The translations under genes and the position numbers were made by a program. 64,000 nucleotides of DNA from Clostridia bacterium. GTDB lineage: Bacteria; Bacillota; Clostridia; Saccharofermentanales; Saccharofermentanaceae. The stretch is taken from contig JAKSRE010000001.1 in NCBI GenBank assembly GCA_024403775.1, forward strand, positions 62,001-126,000, written 5' to 3'. The notes under the pieces were generated by a model. It did not search any database and was not told the origin of the DNA. It was given only the letters and a program-made list of their open reading frames with translations. Shown here one piece after another: positions 19,634 to 29,236 of the stretch; position 1 is the first letter of the stretch; every line of letters starts with the position of its first letter.

Positions 19634-20823
19634 GCTCTAATTATACGCTTAGAATTGCTAATAATTGCAATTGTTGAGATAGATATTACAAAAAGTAATT
19701 CAACTGCAAAGCAAATCAGCACCTGATTCATATCAAAAGCATACTTTGACTGTACAGAAGATGTCATGTTATTGGCAAGCACTGTCCAGTAGAATGGAAG
19801 GAACTTTGAGATAGAGAGAACCTTCTCTCCTACAAATCTCATTGGTACGAATACACCGCAGAAGAATGACATTGCAAGGCCAACAATATTTGTTACCATG
19901 GACAAAGTATTACTTGTTTCAATGTAATTTGTAAGAAGTGCTGCGATTGCTGAACAGCAGAGAGTGCTGAGTAAACTGTTGATTAAAATAATCCATCCGT
20001 ACTTACTCATAATCTCTGTTCCTGCGCCATAGATAAAATCAAATGCCATGAACAAAGCCCAGCAAATAATACCTGAGATAAGAAGACCAACTGTATTAAT
20101 AAACTTTGTCATATAAGCTGGAACAGGTGAAACTGTATTTCTCTCAACAAGTTCTTTTTTGTTTGTGATAATAACTGTATGGCCAACACCAAGAGATAAA
20201 ATACCAAGAATCAGATATGGAAAATACTGATTAACATTAAAGATAACTATCTCTCTTGAATCTACCACTGCATCTTCTTCATTCTCAGCAACTACTGTGA
20301 TAGGTGCCTCATCAATAAGAGTTTCCTTTGTCTTATTAATTGCTTCATTCTCACTTAAGCCAAGGCTTAAATAATTACGATAAGTATTAAGATATGAATC
20401 GATACGGTTGCCAAGTTCAAAAGAAACATACCCATTGCTGCCATCGATTGTCTGATAGATAATACCGTTTTCTGTTCTTCCGTTTACTACATCATTAGCA
20501 AAACCAGAAGGAATTGTAAAATGATAAGATGTCATTCCAAAAAATACGATATTACTAATCTCTGTCTCAGACTTCTTGGAATAATCGCTAACTTTATTAT
20601 TCACACCAAGATAATCTATAAGACCTCTTGATAAAGGAGAATTATCATTATCCACAAAGCTTATGTTATAAGACTTAGCTTCTGCTGTAAGAACCATATC
20701 GCTTCCTGAATTGGATACTGTTGTAACCAGCATCATTACCATAACAACGGTGATGATTCCGTATATAATAAGTCCCTTAATATTACGGGAAAGAAGTTTA
20801 AAAAAGTGTTTAAAGAGATGCAT
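19630..20823 (-). CDS. ABC-2 type transporter permease
   Basis: The 397-residue protein has one N-terminal membrane helix, a large extracytoplasmic domain (about 45-190) and five or six C-terminal helices. This is the ABC2_membrane_3/YhgE-like exporter layout. It overlaps the upstream permease gene by 14 bp and the downstream kinase gene by 4 bp. With its sister permease it should form the membrane channel of the exporter whose ATPase is encoded just upstream. A drug, peptide or lipid substrate is possible. AGGAGGG precedes the ATG. Confidence 0.88.
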   Translation of the reverse strand: MHLFKHFFKLLSRNIKGLIIYGIITVVMVMMLVTTVSNSGSDMVLTAEAKSYNISFVDNDNSPLSRGLIDYLGVNNKVSDYSKKSETEISNIVFFGMTSYHFTIPSGFANDVVNGRTENGIIYQTIDGSNGYVSFELGNRIDSYLNTYRNYLSLGLSENEAINKTKETLIDEAPITVVAENEEDAVVDSREIVIFNVNQYFPYLILGILSLGVGHTVIITNKKELVERNTVSPVPAYMTKFINTVGLLISGIICWALFMAFDFIYGAGTEIMSKYGWIILINSLLSTLCCSAIAALLTNYIETSNTLSMVTNIVGLAMSFFCGVFVPMRFVGEKVLSISKFLPFYWTVLANNMTSSVQSKYAFDMNQVLICFAVELLFVISISTIAIISNSKRIIRA

Positions 20824-21967
20824 ATTTTTCCCTCCTGAGAATTAACACACTGATTGTGATAAAAAGAACTGCCATTAATACAATCTTGATCATGTTTATA
20901 TAGAAATCAAAATCACCAGTTGAATAAGCCAGACGGAACAAAGCCATATTCATAACAGTTGCCGGATTGATGTCATTAATGATTGGTACAGATCTCTCAA
21001 GCATTCCAGGAAGCTGGGCAACCATCTCGCCTGAAAGGAATACAGAAGTCATGATTATAGCTGTAATCTTGTTTCCTCTTGCATCGATTGTGCCCTTCAT
21101 AATACTTCCACATACAACACCAAATGCCAGCGCAAAAAGGTTACATGCCAATACAAAAGCTACTAACTTTAAAATACTTCCTCCAAGAGGAACATTAAGT
21201 GCAAACTTCATAATAAGAAGCTGAATCACGTTAATTCCGAGTGCAATTGTAAGATAAGCACAATATGCGGAGATAATAAGTCTTAGTTTTCTTTGTGGGC
21301 TGACACTTACTCTTACTGCATGATATCCAGCATCCGCCTTAAGATTAGCTACCATATCAACGCCATTCATTGCATTAAAACAGATTCCCATTACAAAAGA
21401 ACTATAGTAGTACCATATATATGGATTAGGTGTCTCTTCTGCAAATTCACTCTTTTTTGCTGCTGTAAAATCGAGATTCTCACCAAGATTACTAATCAGT
21501 TCCATTGCCTTCTGTGGATTCTCCTCAAAAGCAGTTGCCATCATGTCGTAGTTATTCATAAAAGTATCAGCCACCGCTTTACCTACTGCGATATCCATAT
21601 CTGAATAGTCTTTTGAGATAAGAACCTCAACTTTGTCGTCATATACTTTAAAAGCAAGATCCAGATCGTTATTTATAAGAGCTTCTTTTACCTCTTCAGC
21701 TTTACTATAGTCATTAAGCTTAAAAAGAGCTTCCTCACCATTAGATCCTTCCTCGGTAAGACCATCAACCATCGTCTCAAAGCTTCTATTATACATAGAA
21801 TCCGTACCTTCATAGATAACTGCCATATTAAGAGTTGTCACTTCTGTCGATGTGGAAAGGTTACCGAAAACAAAGTGGAAACAAAGCATTAATGCCAGTG
21901 GAAATGCCAGGCACCAGAATATAAAATTTCTATTTCTTAATCTCTCACGAAGAAAATACTTATACAT
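20810..21967 (-). CDS. ABC-2 type transporter permease
   Basis: The 385-residue protein has the same topology as the following permease: an N-terminal helix, an external domain of about 150 residues and a C-terminal bundle with VSVSPQRKLRLIISAY at the cytoplasmic coupling region. It is the first permease of the pair and lies 34 bp after the ATPase gene, with AAAGGAG before its ATG. Two different permeases suggest a heterodimeric channel. Confidence 0.88.
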   Translation of the reverse strand: MYKYFLRERLRNRNFIFWCLAFPLALMLCFHFVFGNLSTSTEVTTLNMAVIYEGTDSMYNRSFETMVDGLTEEGSNGEEALFKLNDYSKAEEVKEALINNDLDLAFKVYDDKVEVLISKDYSDMDIAVGKAVADTFMNNYDMMATAFEENPQKAMELISNLGENLDFTAAKKSEFAEETPNPYIWYYYSSFVMGICFNAMNGVDMVANLKADAGYHAVRVSVSPQRKLRLIISAYCAYLTIALGINVIQLLIMKFALNVPLGGSILKLVAFVLACNLFALAFGVVCGSIMKGTIDARGNKITAIIMTSVFLSGEMVAQLPGMLERSVPIINDINPATVMNMALFRLAYSTGDFDFYINMIKIVLMAVLFITISVLILRREKYASL

Positions 21968-22001
21968 ATTTTTACTCCTTTATACCTTTACCCATTACTC
22001 A

Positions 22002-22943
22002 TCACTCGTCTCGAAGCGCCTTACCTGTAAGCTCGAGGAAAACATCATTAAGTGTTGGCTGCTCTGATGTAATCTTACGCATTGCATATCCCTCATTCTG
22101 AATAAGGTTTACAATATCAAGCACGTTGTGCTTACCATTTCCTGCCTCTACCTTAAGAATGTCCTCTTCATATTCAACTCTAAAGATATTAGGCAAATCT
22201 CTTATTTTATCTACCACCTTATTATCAAGGCCCTTAACCTCAATTGAGATAAGTTCACCAGTCTTAATCATATTCTTAAGTTCATCAACCGTTCCTTCTG
22301 CAATTGCTGTTCCCTTATCAATAATCACGATGTGATTTGCGAGTCTTTCAACTTCTTCCATATAGTGTGAAGTGTAGATAATTGTTGCTCCGTTATCATT
22401 CAATTCCTTGATACCCTCTAAGATCTTATTGCGGCTCTGTGGGTCAACTGCTACTGTAGGCTCATCGAAAATGATAATCTTTGGCTTATGAGCGATTCCA
22501 CATGCAATGTTAAGACGTCTTTTAAGTCCACCAGAGAGTTTATTTGGTCTGAACTTTCTGAATTCACCAATTGCTACAAAATCAATAGCCTCATCAACAT
22601 ATTTTTTTCGAAGAGCTTTATCCTTGATATAAAGACCGCAGTAAAAATCAACATTCTCTTCTACTGTTAAGGATTCAAATACTGCAATCTCCTGAGGAAC
22701 CACGCCAATCTGAGCTTTAAGGTCATATGCCTTAGGGCTCATCTCCTTGCCCATAATCTTGATTGAGCCCTTGTCATACTCAAGAAGCGAGAGAATACAG
22801 TTAATTGTTGTTGACTTACCTGATCCATTTGGACCAAGAAGACCAAGAATCTCGCCTTCCTTAACGCTCATTGTGAAATTGTCTACTGCAATAAGCTCTT
22901 TATATCTTTTTACAAGACCATCTACTTTAATTATCTCTGTCAT
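22002..22943 (-). CDS. ABC transporter ATP-binding protein
   Basis: The ATPase of the downstream permease pair. Walker A is GPNGSGKSTT, the signature is LSGGLKRRL, Walker B is IIIFDEPTVAVDP, and the switch His lies in IYTSHYMEE. The extra C-terminal ~90 residues are typical of DrrA/NatA-like exporters. I place the start at 22943 because GGGAGG (22953-22958) sits 9 nt upstream; the open frame continues seven codons further. It heads an operon of ATPase, two permeases, kinase and regulator, an arrangement common for self-regulated exporters. Confidence 0.93.
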   Translation of the reverse strand: MTEIIKVDGLVKRYKELIAVDNFTMSVKEGEILGLLGPNGSGKSTTINCILSLLEYDKGSIKIMGKEMSPKAYDLKAQIGVVPQEIAVFESLTVEENVDFYCGLYIKDKALRKKYVDEAIDFVAIGEFRKFRPNKLSGGLKRRLNIACGIAHKPKIIIFDEPTVAVDPQSRNKILEGIKELNDNGATIIYTSHYMEEVERLANHIVIIDKGTAIAEGTVDELKNMIKTGELISIEVKGLDNKVVDKIRDLPNIFRVEYEEDILKVEAGNGKHNVLDIVNLIQNEGYAMRKITSEQPTLNDVFLELTGKALRDE

Positions 22944-23161
22944 ATTTACATACCTCCCAGGCATTTGTTTTTCTTTTACGATGTTATTCTCTCATAACAG
23001 GTAATTTGGCTATAGTGAAGAGAATCATTTTGAAATATGACAATTGTCATTTTTGCTTTTTGTTGGATGGAAGATAGAGTTGGGCAGCATCCTGGGTGAA
23101 GTTTCCCTTATTTTTACAAACGCCTTTCTATTCTGGAAAACAAAGACAGAAAACACCAAAA

Positions 23162-23204
23162 AGCCATCTCAAAAGGGATTTTACAACCCACTTTCGAGAT
23201 GGCT
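23162..23204 (-). terminator. Intrinsic terminator of the NhaC antiporter gene
   Basis: A 9-bp stem (AGCCATCTC with GAGATGGCT) closes a long, partly paired loop. A-rich DNA to its left supplies the U tract for leftward transcripts. Confidence 0.7.
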
Positions 23205-23233
23205 AACTTCAGCTATAAAAACGCTTCCAAAAA

Positions 23234-24760
23234 TTATGCCTTAGAAACTAATTCATCGTCTTTACTGGTTAGCGCATATCTTAAGAAAGCAATAACCATA
23301 AGCATAAGCACAATTCCGATGATTAAAGATATCCATGCATTGTTAATAAAGCCCGCGATTATATATGTGACAAAAGACACAGCGGCAGATGAGATTACAT
23401 AAGGGAGCTGCGTTGATACATGATTAATATGATCACACTGTGCTCCGGCAGAACTCATAATTGTTGTATCGGAGATTGGTGAACAGTGGTCGCCACAAAC
23501 TGCGCCAGCCATGCAGGCAGATACGCAGATAATTGCCAGAGGATTACCAGATGCAATTGGGAAAACCTCAAGACATATTGGAATCAAGATTCCAAATGTA
23601 CCCCAGGAAGTTCCTGTAGCAAAGGCAAGAAAAGCTGCAATCACAAATACTATTGCAGGAAGAAATGACAAAAGCGAACCAGCTGATTGTTTAACAACTC
23701 CTGCAACATATACAGCGGCACCAAGTGAATCTGTCATCGATTTAAGTGTCCAAGCAAGAGCAAGAATTGTAATTGCAGGAACCATTGCTTTAAAGCCTTC
23801 TGTTAAGCACTCCATACACTTGGTAAAAGCAAGAACTCTGCGAACCACAAGGAATGCAATTGTAAACACGAGAGCTGCAAAAGATCCAAGAACAAGACCT
23901 ACTGAAGCATCTGAGCCAGCAAAAGCATCAATAAAACTTTCTCCTGAGAAGAAACCACCAGAATATATCATTCCAACAACACAGCAGATGATAAGAATTA
24001 CAACAGGGAGAACCAAATCAAGAACTGTTCCCTTGGAATCGGAGGATTCACTCTCAGAAGCTGACATCATTGGTTTACCTGAGAAGATATCACCCTTCTC
24101 CAATGCATTTTTCTCATGCCTTGCCATAGGGCCATATTCAATCTTTGCAGCAGTAAGGCCAATCATCATAATGATTGTAAGGATTGCATAATAGTTATAA
24201 GGAATAGCTCTGATAAAAAGCCACATTCCATTTGTTCCCTCTGGAGCAAATCCAGATACAGCTGCAGCCCAAGAAGAAATAGGAGCAATGATACAGATAG
24301 GAGCCGCGGTGGCATCAATGAGATAGGCAAGTTTTGCTCTTGATACCTTATGAGAATCTGTAACTGGTCTCATAACTGAACCTACTGTAAGGCAGTTAAA
24401 GTAGTCATCGATAAAAATAAGACATCCGAGAAGAACAGTTGCAAGCTGAGCACCAACTCTGCTTTTTATTCTCTTTTGGGCCCATTCTCCAAAAGCTCTC
24501 GAACCGCCTGCTTTATTCATAAGGCAGACTATCGCACCTAGAAAAACAAGAAACACCAGAATACCCATATTATATGGATCAGATAGCTGAGCTATGAGGC
24601 CGTCTGAAAAAATATGATTCATCGCCCCTTCAAAGCTATTGGCATAAAATATTCCGCCAACCAGAATTCCGATAAACAGCGAACTATATACTTCTTTTGT
24701 CATAAGCGCAAGAAGTATCGCTACAATTGATGGCAAAAGTGCCCAGAATGTACCGTACAT
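23234..24760 (-). CDS. NhaC-family Na+/H+ antiporter
   Basis: About 508 residues and about twelve membrane segments, with family-typical stretches LIDATAAPICIIAPISSWAAAVSGF and FATGTSWGTFGILIPI and the sequence CGDHCSPISDTTIMSSAGAQ. Family members exchange Na+ for H+, or amino and organic acids such as malate and lactate. The ATG at 24760 follows GGAGG at 4 nt; an upstream TTG is open but lacks support. It is divergent from the MocR gene, whose product may regulate it, a common arrangement for MocR regulators. Confidence 0.9.
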   Translation of the reverse strand: MYGTFWALLPSIVAILLALMTKEVYSSLFIGILVGGIFYANSFEGAMNHIFSDGLIAQLSDPYNMGILVFLVFLGAIVCLMNKAGGSRAFGEWAQKRIKSRVGAQLATVLLGCLIFIDDYFNCLTVGSVMRPVTDSHKVSRAKLAYLIDATAAPICIIAPISSWAAAVSGFAPEGTNGMWLFIRAIPYNYYAILTIIMMIGLTAAKIEYGPMARHEKNALEKGDIFSGKPMMSASESESSDSKGTVLDLVLPVVILIICCVVGMIYSGGFFSGESFIDAFAGSDASVGLVLGSFAALVFTIAFLVVRRVLAFTKCMECLTEGFKAMVPAITILALAWTLKSMTDSLGAAVYVAGVVKQSAGSLLSFLPAIVFVIAAFLAFATGTSWGTFGILIPICLEVFPIASGNPLAIICVSACMAGAVCGDHCSPISDTTIMSSAGAQCDHINHVSTQLPYVISSAAVSFVTYIIAGFINNAWISLIIGIVLMLMVIAFLRYALTSKDDELVSKA

Positions 24761-24992
24761 AAAACCTCCAAGATAGATAATACTCAAAATAGAAACTATC
24801 TTTAATTATAAAACAAAGCTGCCTGCTTTTACCACCACATATAAACTAAGGCTGATAATTATCAAGTATCAATGCTTACATTTTGAAGGAAGAGCTGAAA
24901 ACTTAGGTTAACCTTTACTTTTATTAGGGCACATAATAGAATAAATCTGAACATATAAAACCCGCTAGATTTTGAACAGGATATATAACCAG

Positions 24993-26075
24993 ATGAACTA
25001 TAAGATAAATCCCAAAGGCGACTCCCCTGCCTATATTCAGCTTTATTATTTTCTTAGAGAAGACATCATAAACGGAACTTTTACATATGGAACAAAGATA
25101 CCCTCTAAGAGAATAATCGCGGCCGAGACAGGCGTGAGCATTATCACGGTTGAACATACAATGGAGCTTCTATGCGATGAAGGCTATATTGAGACAAGGC
25201 CAAGAAGCGGATATTTTGTTATCTATCGAAATGAAGATTTTCAGGTTGTTCAGACACCTATAACTGGGAAAATTAATAAACTTACCTCGACATCAAATCT
25301 CGTGGAGTTTCCCTTTTCGACGCTAGCAAAAACAATGCGCAAAGTACTTCTCGACTATGGCGATAATATTCTTACAAGATCGCCTAATGCAGGCTGTCTT
25401 GAACTTCGTTCGGAGGTTTGTGCCTACCTTGCAAGAAGCCGCTCGATTCATGTTAATCCGACGCAGATTGTTGTTGGTTCGGGTGCCGAATATCTGTATG
25501 GGCTAATCGCGCAGATGTTTAAGGAGAAGGGAACTTTTGCCATTGAGAATCCGTCATATGAGAAAATAAAGAAGGTCTATGAGGAATTTGGGATTACCAT
25601 CGACGGGCTTACACTTAACCAGGACGGAATAGATTCAGGAGAACTCAAAAAAACAAAGGCGAAGGTTTTGCACACTACGCCTTTTAACAGTTTCCCTACT
25701 GGTATTACCGCAGATGCATCCAAGAAGCGTGAATACCTTAACTGGGCTTCCTCAAAGGATGGAATTATCATCGAGGATAATTACGATTCCGAACTCACGA
25801 TTGCCCAAAAGCCAGAAGACTCGCTTTTTCTTATGTCGGGCGGCGAAAATGTTATCTATATAAACACTTTTTCGAGAACAATCGCGCCTTCCATGCGTGT
25901 CGGATATATGGTGCTCCCGCAGAATCTCGTTAAAGAATTTAATCAGAAACTTGGCTTTTACTCCTGTACGGTGCCTGTTTTTGATCAGCTGGTAATAGCC
26001 GAATTACTTCATAGTGGTGACTTCGAGAGACACCTGAACAGAATCAGACGTAAAAGAAGAAAAGACACAAAGTAA
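24993..26075 (+). CDS. MocR-type GntR regulator with aminotransferase domain, C-terminally short
   Basis: A GntR-type winged helix lies at about 12-75 (SPAYIQLYYFLREDIINGTF and IPSKRIIAAETGVS). A class I aminotransferase fold follows, with EDNYDSEL and the PLP lysine region expected near FSRTIAPSMRVGY. MocR proteins usually have about 460-490 residues. This one stops at about 360, shortly after FERHLNRIRRKRRK, so most of the small C-terminal subdomain is absent. It ends 1 bp before the convergent dehydrogenase stop. This may be a real truncation caused by a rearrangement, and the regulator may be inactive. The ATG at 24993 is preferred over a TTG 21 nt upstream. Confidence 0.75.
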   Translation: MNYKINPKGDSPAYIQLYYFLREDIINGTFTYGTKIPSKRIIAAETGVSIITVEHTMELLCDEGYIETRPRSGYFVIYRNEDFQVVQTPITGKINKLTSTSNLVEFPFSTLAKTMRKVLLDYGDNILTRSPNAGCLELRSEVCAYLARSRSIHVNPTQIVVGSGAEYLYGLIAQMFKEKGTFAIENPSYEKIKKVYEEFGITIDGLTLNQDGIDSGELKKTKAKVLHTTPFNSFPTGITADASKKREYLNWASSKDGIIIEDNYDSELTIAQKPEDSLFLMSGGENVIYINTFSRTIAPSMRVGYMVLPQNLVKEFNQKLGFYSCTVPVFDQLVIAELLHSGDFERHLNRIRRKRRKDTK

Positions 26076-27041
26076 TTAATAAATTCGATTGCGAATTTCC
26101 TGATTTCCAATGAATCTTCTGATGTTATCGCAAACAATCTCACAGATACGATTCTCTGTCTCATCAAGGAACCCGAAGGTTCCGCCTGAAGCATGAGGAG
26201 TTATCATGCAGCGTGGATTACTCCAGAGAGGGTGATCCTCAGGAAGGGGTTCCGGATTAGTAACGTCAAGTCCTGCTCCCCATAAGTGTCCGCTATTAAG
26301 AACGTCATTTAATGCAAGGCAGTCTACAAAATTACCGCGGCCAACATTTATAAGAATGCTGTCCTTCTTCATTAAGTTTAATCTTCTCGCATTAAAGAAA
26401 TCCGTAGTCTCCGCTGAATTTGGAATACAGCCTATTACTACATCAGCCTCATTTATATACGCTTCTGATTCTTCCAAAGTAACAAGCTGATCAAAGAATT
26501 TACGCTCCTTACTTGTATCTCGGCAGACACCAGTTACATGAGCATTAAATCCTGTTAATCTCTCAGCAATTGCTGTACCTATATCACCTGCCCCGTAAAT
26601 TAAAACATTTGCGTTATCCAAACTCTTTATAACGCCAGAACGCTTCCAGATTCTGTTATTCTGATTATCATGATATGTTTTAAAATGAAGCATGAGACTT
26701 AAAATCATTCCAATAACAAACTGTGACATGGTATAGCCATATGTTCCGCTTCCATTCGAGAGCATTATGCCAGACGGAAAAGGAATCTCTCTTCTTGTAT
26801 AGATATCTGTGCCAGCCCATGTCATCTGGACAAATTTAATATTAGGACACTTCATAAGAAGTTCAATTGAAGGCTCACCTACAACCATATCTGCTCTTTG
26901 AAGTTCATTTAAGACAATCTCCTCACTTACTTCCGGGCTGTTAGGGTTAACTGCCACAACTTCTGGTCCACCCAAAGCGGCACTTCTTATTCTTTCCAAA
27001 TGACGTTCCTTAAAAGGCTCCAATATTAAAATTGTTCCCAT
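26076..27041 (-). CDS. D-2-hydroxyacid dehydrogenase family protein
   Basis: The 321-residue NAD(P)-dependent oxidoreductase acts on 2-hydroxy or 2-keto acids. The dinucleotide motif is IYGAGDIGTAIAERL. The catalytic Arg is in NVGRGNFVD, the Glu in VTNPEPLPEDHPLW, and the His in ITPHASGGT. The length is normal, so this gene is intact although it abuts the shortened MocR gene. The substrate cannot be assigned. It follows the ABC permease gene (27060 end) by 18 bp, so it may be the last gene of that transcript. Confidence 0.9.
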   Translation of the reverse strand: MGTILILEPFKERHLERIRSAALGGPEVVAVNPNSPEVSEEIVLNELQRADMVVGEPSIELLMKCPNIKFVQMTWAGTDIYTRREIPFPSGIMLSNGSGTYGYTMSQFVIGMILSLMLHFKTYHDNQNNRIWKRSGVIKSLDNANVLIYGAGDIGTAIAERLTGFNAHVTGVCRDTSKERKFFDQLVTLEESEAYINEADVVIGCIPNSAETTDFFNARRLNLMKKDSILINVGRGNFVDCLALNDVLNSGHLWGAGLDVTNPEPLPEDHPLWSNPRCMITPHASGGTFGFLDETENRICEIVCDNIRRFIGNQEIRNRIY

Positions 27042-27059
27042 ATATTATCTCCTTATCAG

Positions 27060-27851
27060 TTAGCTCGCTAAATCCTTACGATTATATATAACATAAGTTG
27101 ATACTACTGACAAAATAATGAAGACAATTCCAATAGAAATATATTTAATTTCTACCTCGCCATTTGCGAATATCTCGGAGGCATTGGCATATGAATATGG
27201 ACCGAATCCTATATAATCTTTAAAATCAGGAATGACTCTTGCCATAAGATCAAAAAAGTAAAAACATAATCCTACGCCCATTCCCATACCAAGCTTATTT
27301 GTTCTGCTCATTGAAGATATAATAAAGCAGATAGATGCTATCTCAATTCCAAGCACCAGCTGCATTCCGTAAAATTTAATAAGAAGCTCCATATCAATGC
27401 TGTCACCAGAAATCAAAAATCCAACTTCATAAAGAGCTGCACAGATAATAGTAAAGATTAAAAGGCCAGAAACCACAGCAAAAATCTTAGAAGTAACAAT
27501 CTGTGTTCTTGATACGGGAAAAGAAAACAAAAACTCACCTGTATGAAGGTCCTCTTCCTTGGAAAGAATTGTTGTTGCAAGTGTCGCCGCGAAAAGCCCA
27601 ATTCCAAGTCCATGAATTGTTCCAACCTCGGTTGCAAAATATCCAGTTATAGTTGCCATACTTAAAGTACTTAACCCAAATGCATCTGAAAAAGCACCCA
27701 TGGAAGAAAAGCTGTCCGCAATTCCCGTAATCTCAGATTCCATACTCTTATACATCACTATACATAAAATTCCAAAAACGCCTACAATTATGCTCCAGAG
27801 AAGTATGGTTCTCATCAATCTTTTAAGCTCATGAATATATAAAGTTCCCAT
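27060..27851 (-). CDS. ABC-2 type permease
   Basis: About 263 residues with six membrane segments, of the ABC2_membrane_5/NatB-like kind (MGTLYIHELKRLMRTILLWSIIV start; FPVSRTQIVTSKI loop). The ATG at 27851 has GGAG 7 nt upstream. It lies 1 bp after the stop of its ATPase partner. Together they form a simple exporter, possibly for antibiotics, Na+ or peptides. Confidence 0.85.
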   Translation of the reverse strand: MGTLYIHELKRLMRTILLWSIIVGVFGILCIVMYKSMESEITGIADSFSSMGAFSDAFGLSTLSMATITGYFATEVGTIHGLGIGLFAATLATTILSKEEDLHTGEFLFSFPVSRTQIVTSKIFAVVSGLLIFTIICAALYEVGFLISGDSIDMELLIKFYGMQLVLGIEIASICFIISSMSRTNKLGMGMGVGLCFYFFDLMARVIPDFKDYIGFGPYSYANASEIFANGEVEIKYISIGIVFIILSVVSTYVIYNRKDLAS

Positions 27852-27852
27852 A

Positions 27853-28683
27853 TTAATTCTCCTTTGAATAGTAGTGCATGAATATGTCTTCGATCGAGGC
27901 TTCTTCAATAGTTAAATCTTCAATTCTTGAAGCCTGAAGTTTAAGTAGAAGTTCATTTATATCACCGTCATAGAGATATTCCTGAATCTTGCCATCAGTA
28001 GTAACCCTGATTCTCTTGGCATTATTACGGGTAAGATTATCAACTGTATCCGTAACGAGAACCTTTCCCTCTTTCATGATTGTGACTTCTTCACAGTGGT
28101 TTTTAACTTCAGATAAGACGTGTGTCGAGAGAAGGCAGGTGCTTCCCTCCTTTACATATTCATGAATAAGTTCAAAGAACTCACTTTGAACAAGTGGATC
28201 AAGACCACTTGTCGGTTCATCAAAAATAAAAAGCTTAGGTTTATGCTGCATAGCGCAGACAATACTTACCTTCTTACGATTACCAAGTGATAATTCTCTT
28301 ATCTTTTTGCTTGTATCAACTGAAAGTCTCTCACAGAGTCTTTTTGCTTCTTCCTTACAGTCAACACCCCTCATATCAGAAGCAAACTTAATCACTTCAC
28401 TAACCCTCATATCCTGATAAAACTGTGCTTCAGAAGGCATGTAGCCTATCTCTTTTAAAATCTTATTGCGATTCTTTACTGAATCCATACCAAGAATTTT
28501 TATACTGCCCTCATTAAACTTAAGAAAGCCGAGCATTGATCTGATTGTAGTTGATTTACCTGCACCATTTGGCCCAAGAAATCCATAAATCTCGCCTTCC
28601 TTTACTTCAAGATTTACATCTGTAACGCCACGTTTTTTGCCATAACTTTTTGTCAGCGATTTAATCTCAATAATGTTATCCAT
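27853..28683 (-). CDS. ABC transporter ATP-binding protein
   Basis: The 276-residue ATPase has Walker A GPNGAGKSTT, a degenerate signature ELSLGNRKKV where LSGGQ is usual, Walker B LFIFDEPTSGLDP and the switch His in LSTHVLSE. LSLGN-type signatures are common in this subgroup (YtrB/NatA-like). It is directly coupled to the following permease gene. GGGAG precedes the ATG. Confidence 0.92.
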   Translation of the reverse strand: MDNIIEIKSLTKSYGKKRGVTDVNLEVKEGEIYGFLGPNGAGKSTTIRSMLGFLKFNEGSIKILGMDSVKNRNKILKEIGYMPSEAQFYQDMRVSEVIKFASDMRGVDCKEEAKRLCERLSVDTSKKIRELSLGNRKKVSIVCAMQHKPKLFIFDEPTSGLDPLVQSEFFELIHEYVKEGSTCLLSTHVLSEVKNHCEEVTIMKEGKVLVTDTVDNLTRNNAKRIRVTTDGKIQEYLYDGDINELLLKLQASRIEDLTIEEASIEDIFMHYYSKEN

Positions 28684-28729
28684 ATCTATCTCCCTTCATG
28701 TATGAACTGACTTTATCAGTAAAAAATAA

Positions 28730-28750
28730 GGAGGACAATAGCTGTCCCCC
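28730..28750 (-). terminator. Intrinsic terminator after the DUF3021 gene
   Basis: An 8-bp stem (28730-28737 with 28743-28750) with an A-rich run at 28721-28728, giving a U tract leftward. It separates the LytTR/DUF3021 transcript from the ABC genes. Confidence 0.8.
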
Positions 28751-28783
28751 TAAGTAGCACTAAATCGACTTTAAGTTGCACTT

Positions 28784-29236
28784 TTATTTTATTCTGGCCT
28801 TAAAATTAGCAAGATTATCATTAAGAAGTTTGTCATCAATTTTTCTTCTGCACTTATAAACAAAGAATACGCAGACATATAAAACAACCACATAAATAGC
28901 GAAGATTAAAAGCGCCAATAAGTTCTTATCAAACCAGCCAAGAAAATGAGCTTCAAGAATATATATAATCGAGCAGATAATAAAACCTGAAAGTTCTCTT
29001 CCCTTAACCTCGTCTGCTTCATCAAAATTATTAAATACCCAGACCTGGATGTAGCCAATAACATAAGTCGACAAAATCATCTCCGCCATTATAAGAATCG
29101 ATGCACTATAGATCTTATTTATAAGAAGATAGCAGCAGTAGAAAAACAAAATCGCGAAGAAATAAAGACACGCTTTAAACTCGATGCCAATCTCTTTTGT
29201 CAGGTAACGTTCCCACAGATTTATTTTTTTATTCAT
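28784..29236 (-). CDS. DUF3021 family membrane protein
   Basis: About 150 residues with four membrane segments and a basic C-terminal tail, matching DUF3021. Members are nearly always encoded next to a LytTR-domain regulator, as here, and are thought to modulate it. The ATG at 29236 follows GAGG closely; a GTG two codons upstream is also open. The gene overlaps the end of the LytTR gene. Confidence 0.82.
   Translation of the reverse strand: MNKKINLWERYLTKEIGIEFKACLYFFAILFFYCCYLLINKIYSASILIMAEMILSTYVIGYIQVWVFNNFDEADEVKGRELSGFIICSIIYILEAHFLGWFDKNLLALLIFAIYVVVLYVCVFFVYKCRRKIDDKLLNDNLANFKARIK

Noticed and set aside
23511..24191. 226-residue rightward frame opposite the NhaC gene
   Set aside because: It is antisense to a well-conserved antiporter, has a composition unlike a protein, and has no ribosome binding site.
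25097..25110. Mobile-element scar at the MocR gene
   Set aside because: I looked for inverted repeats and target duplications around 24760-26080 and saw none, so the truncation is noted without a mobile-element claim.
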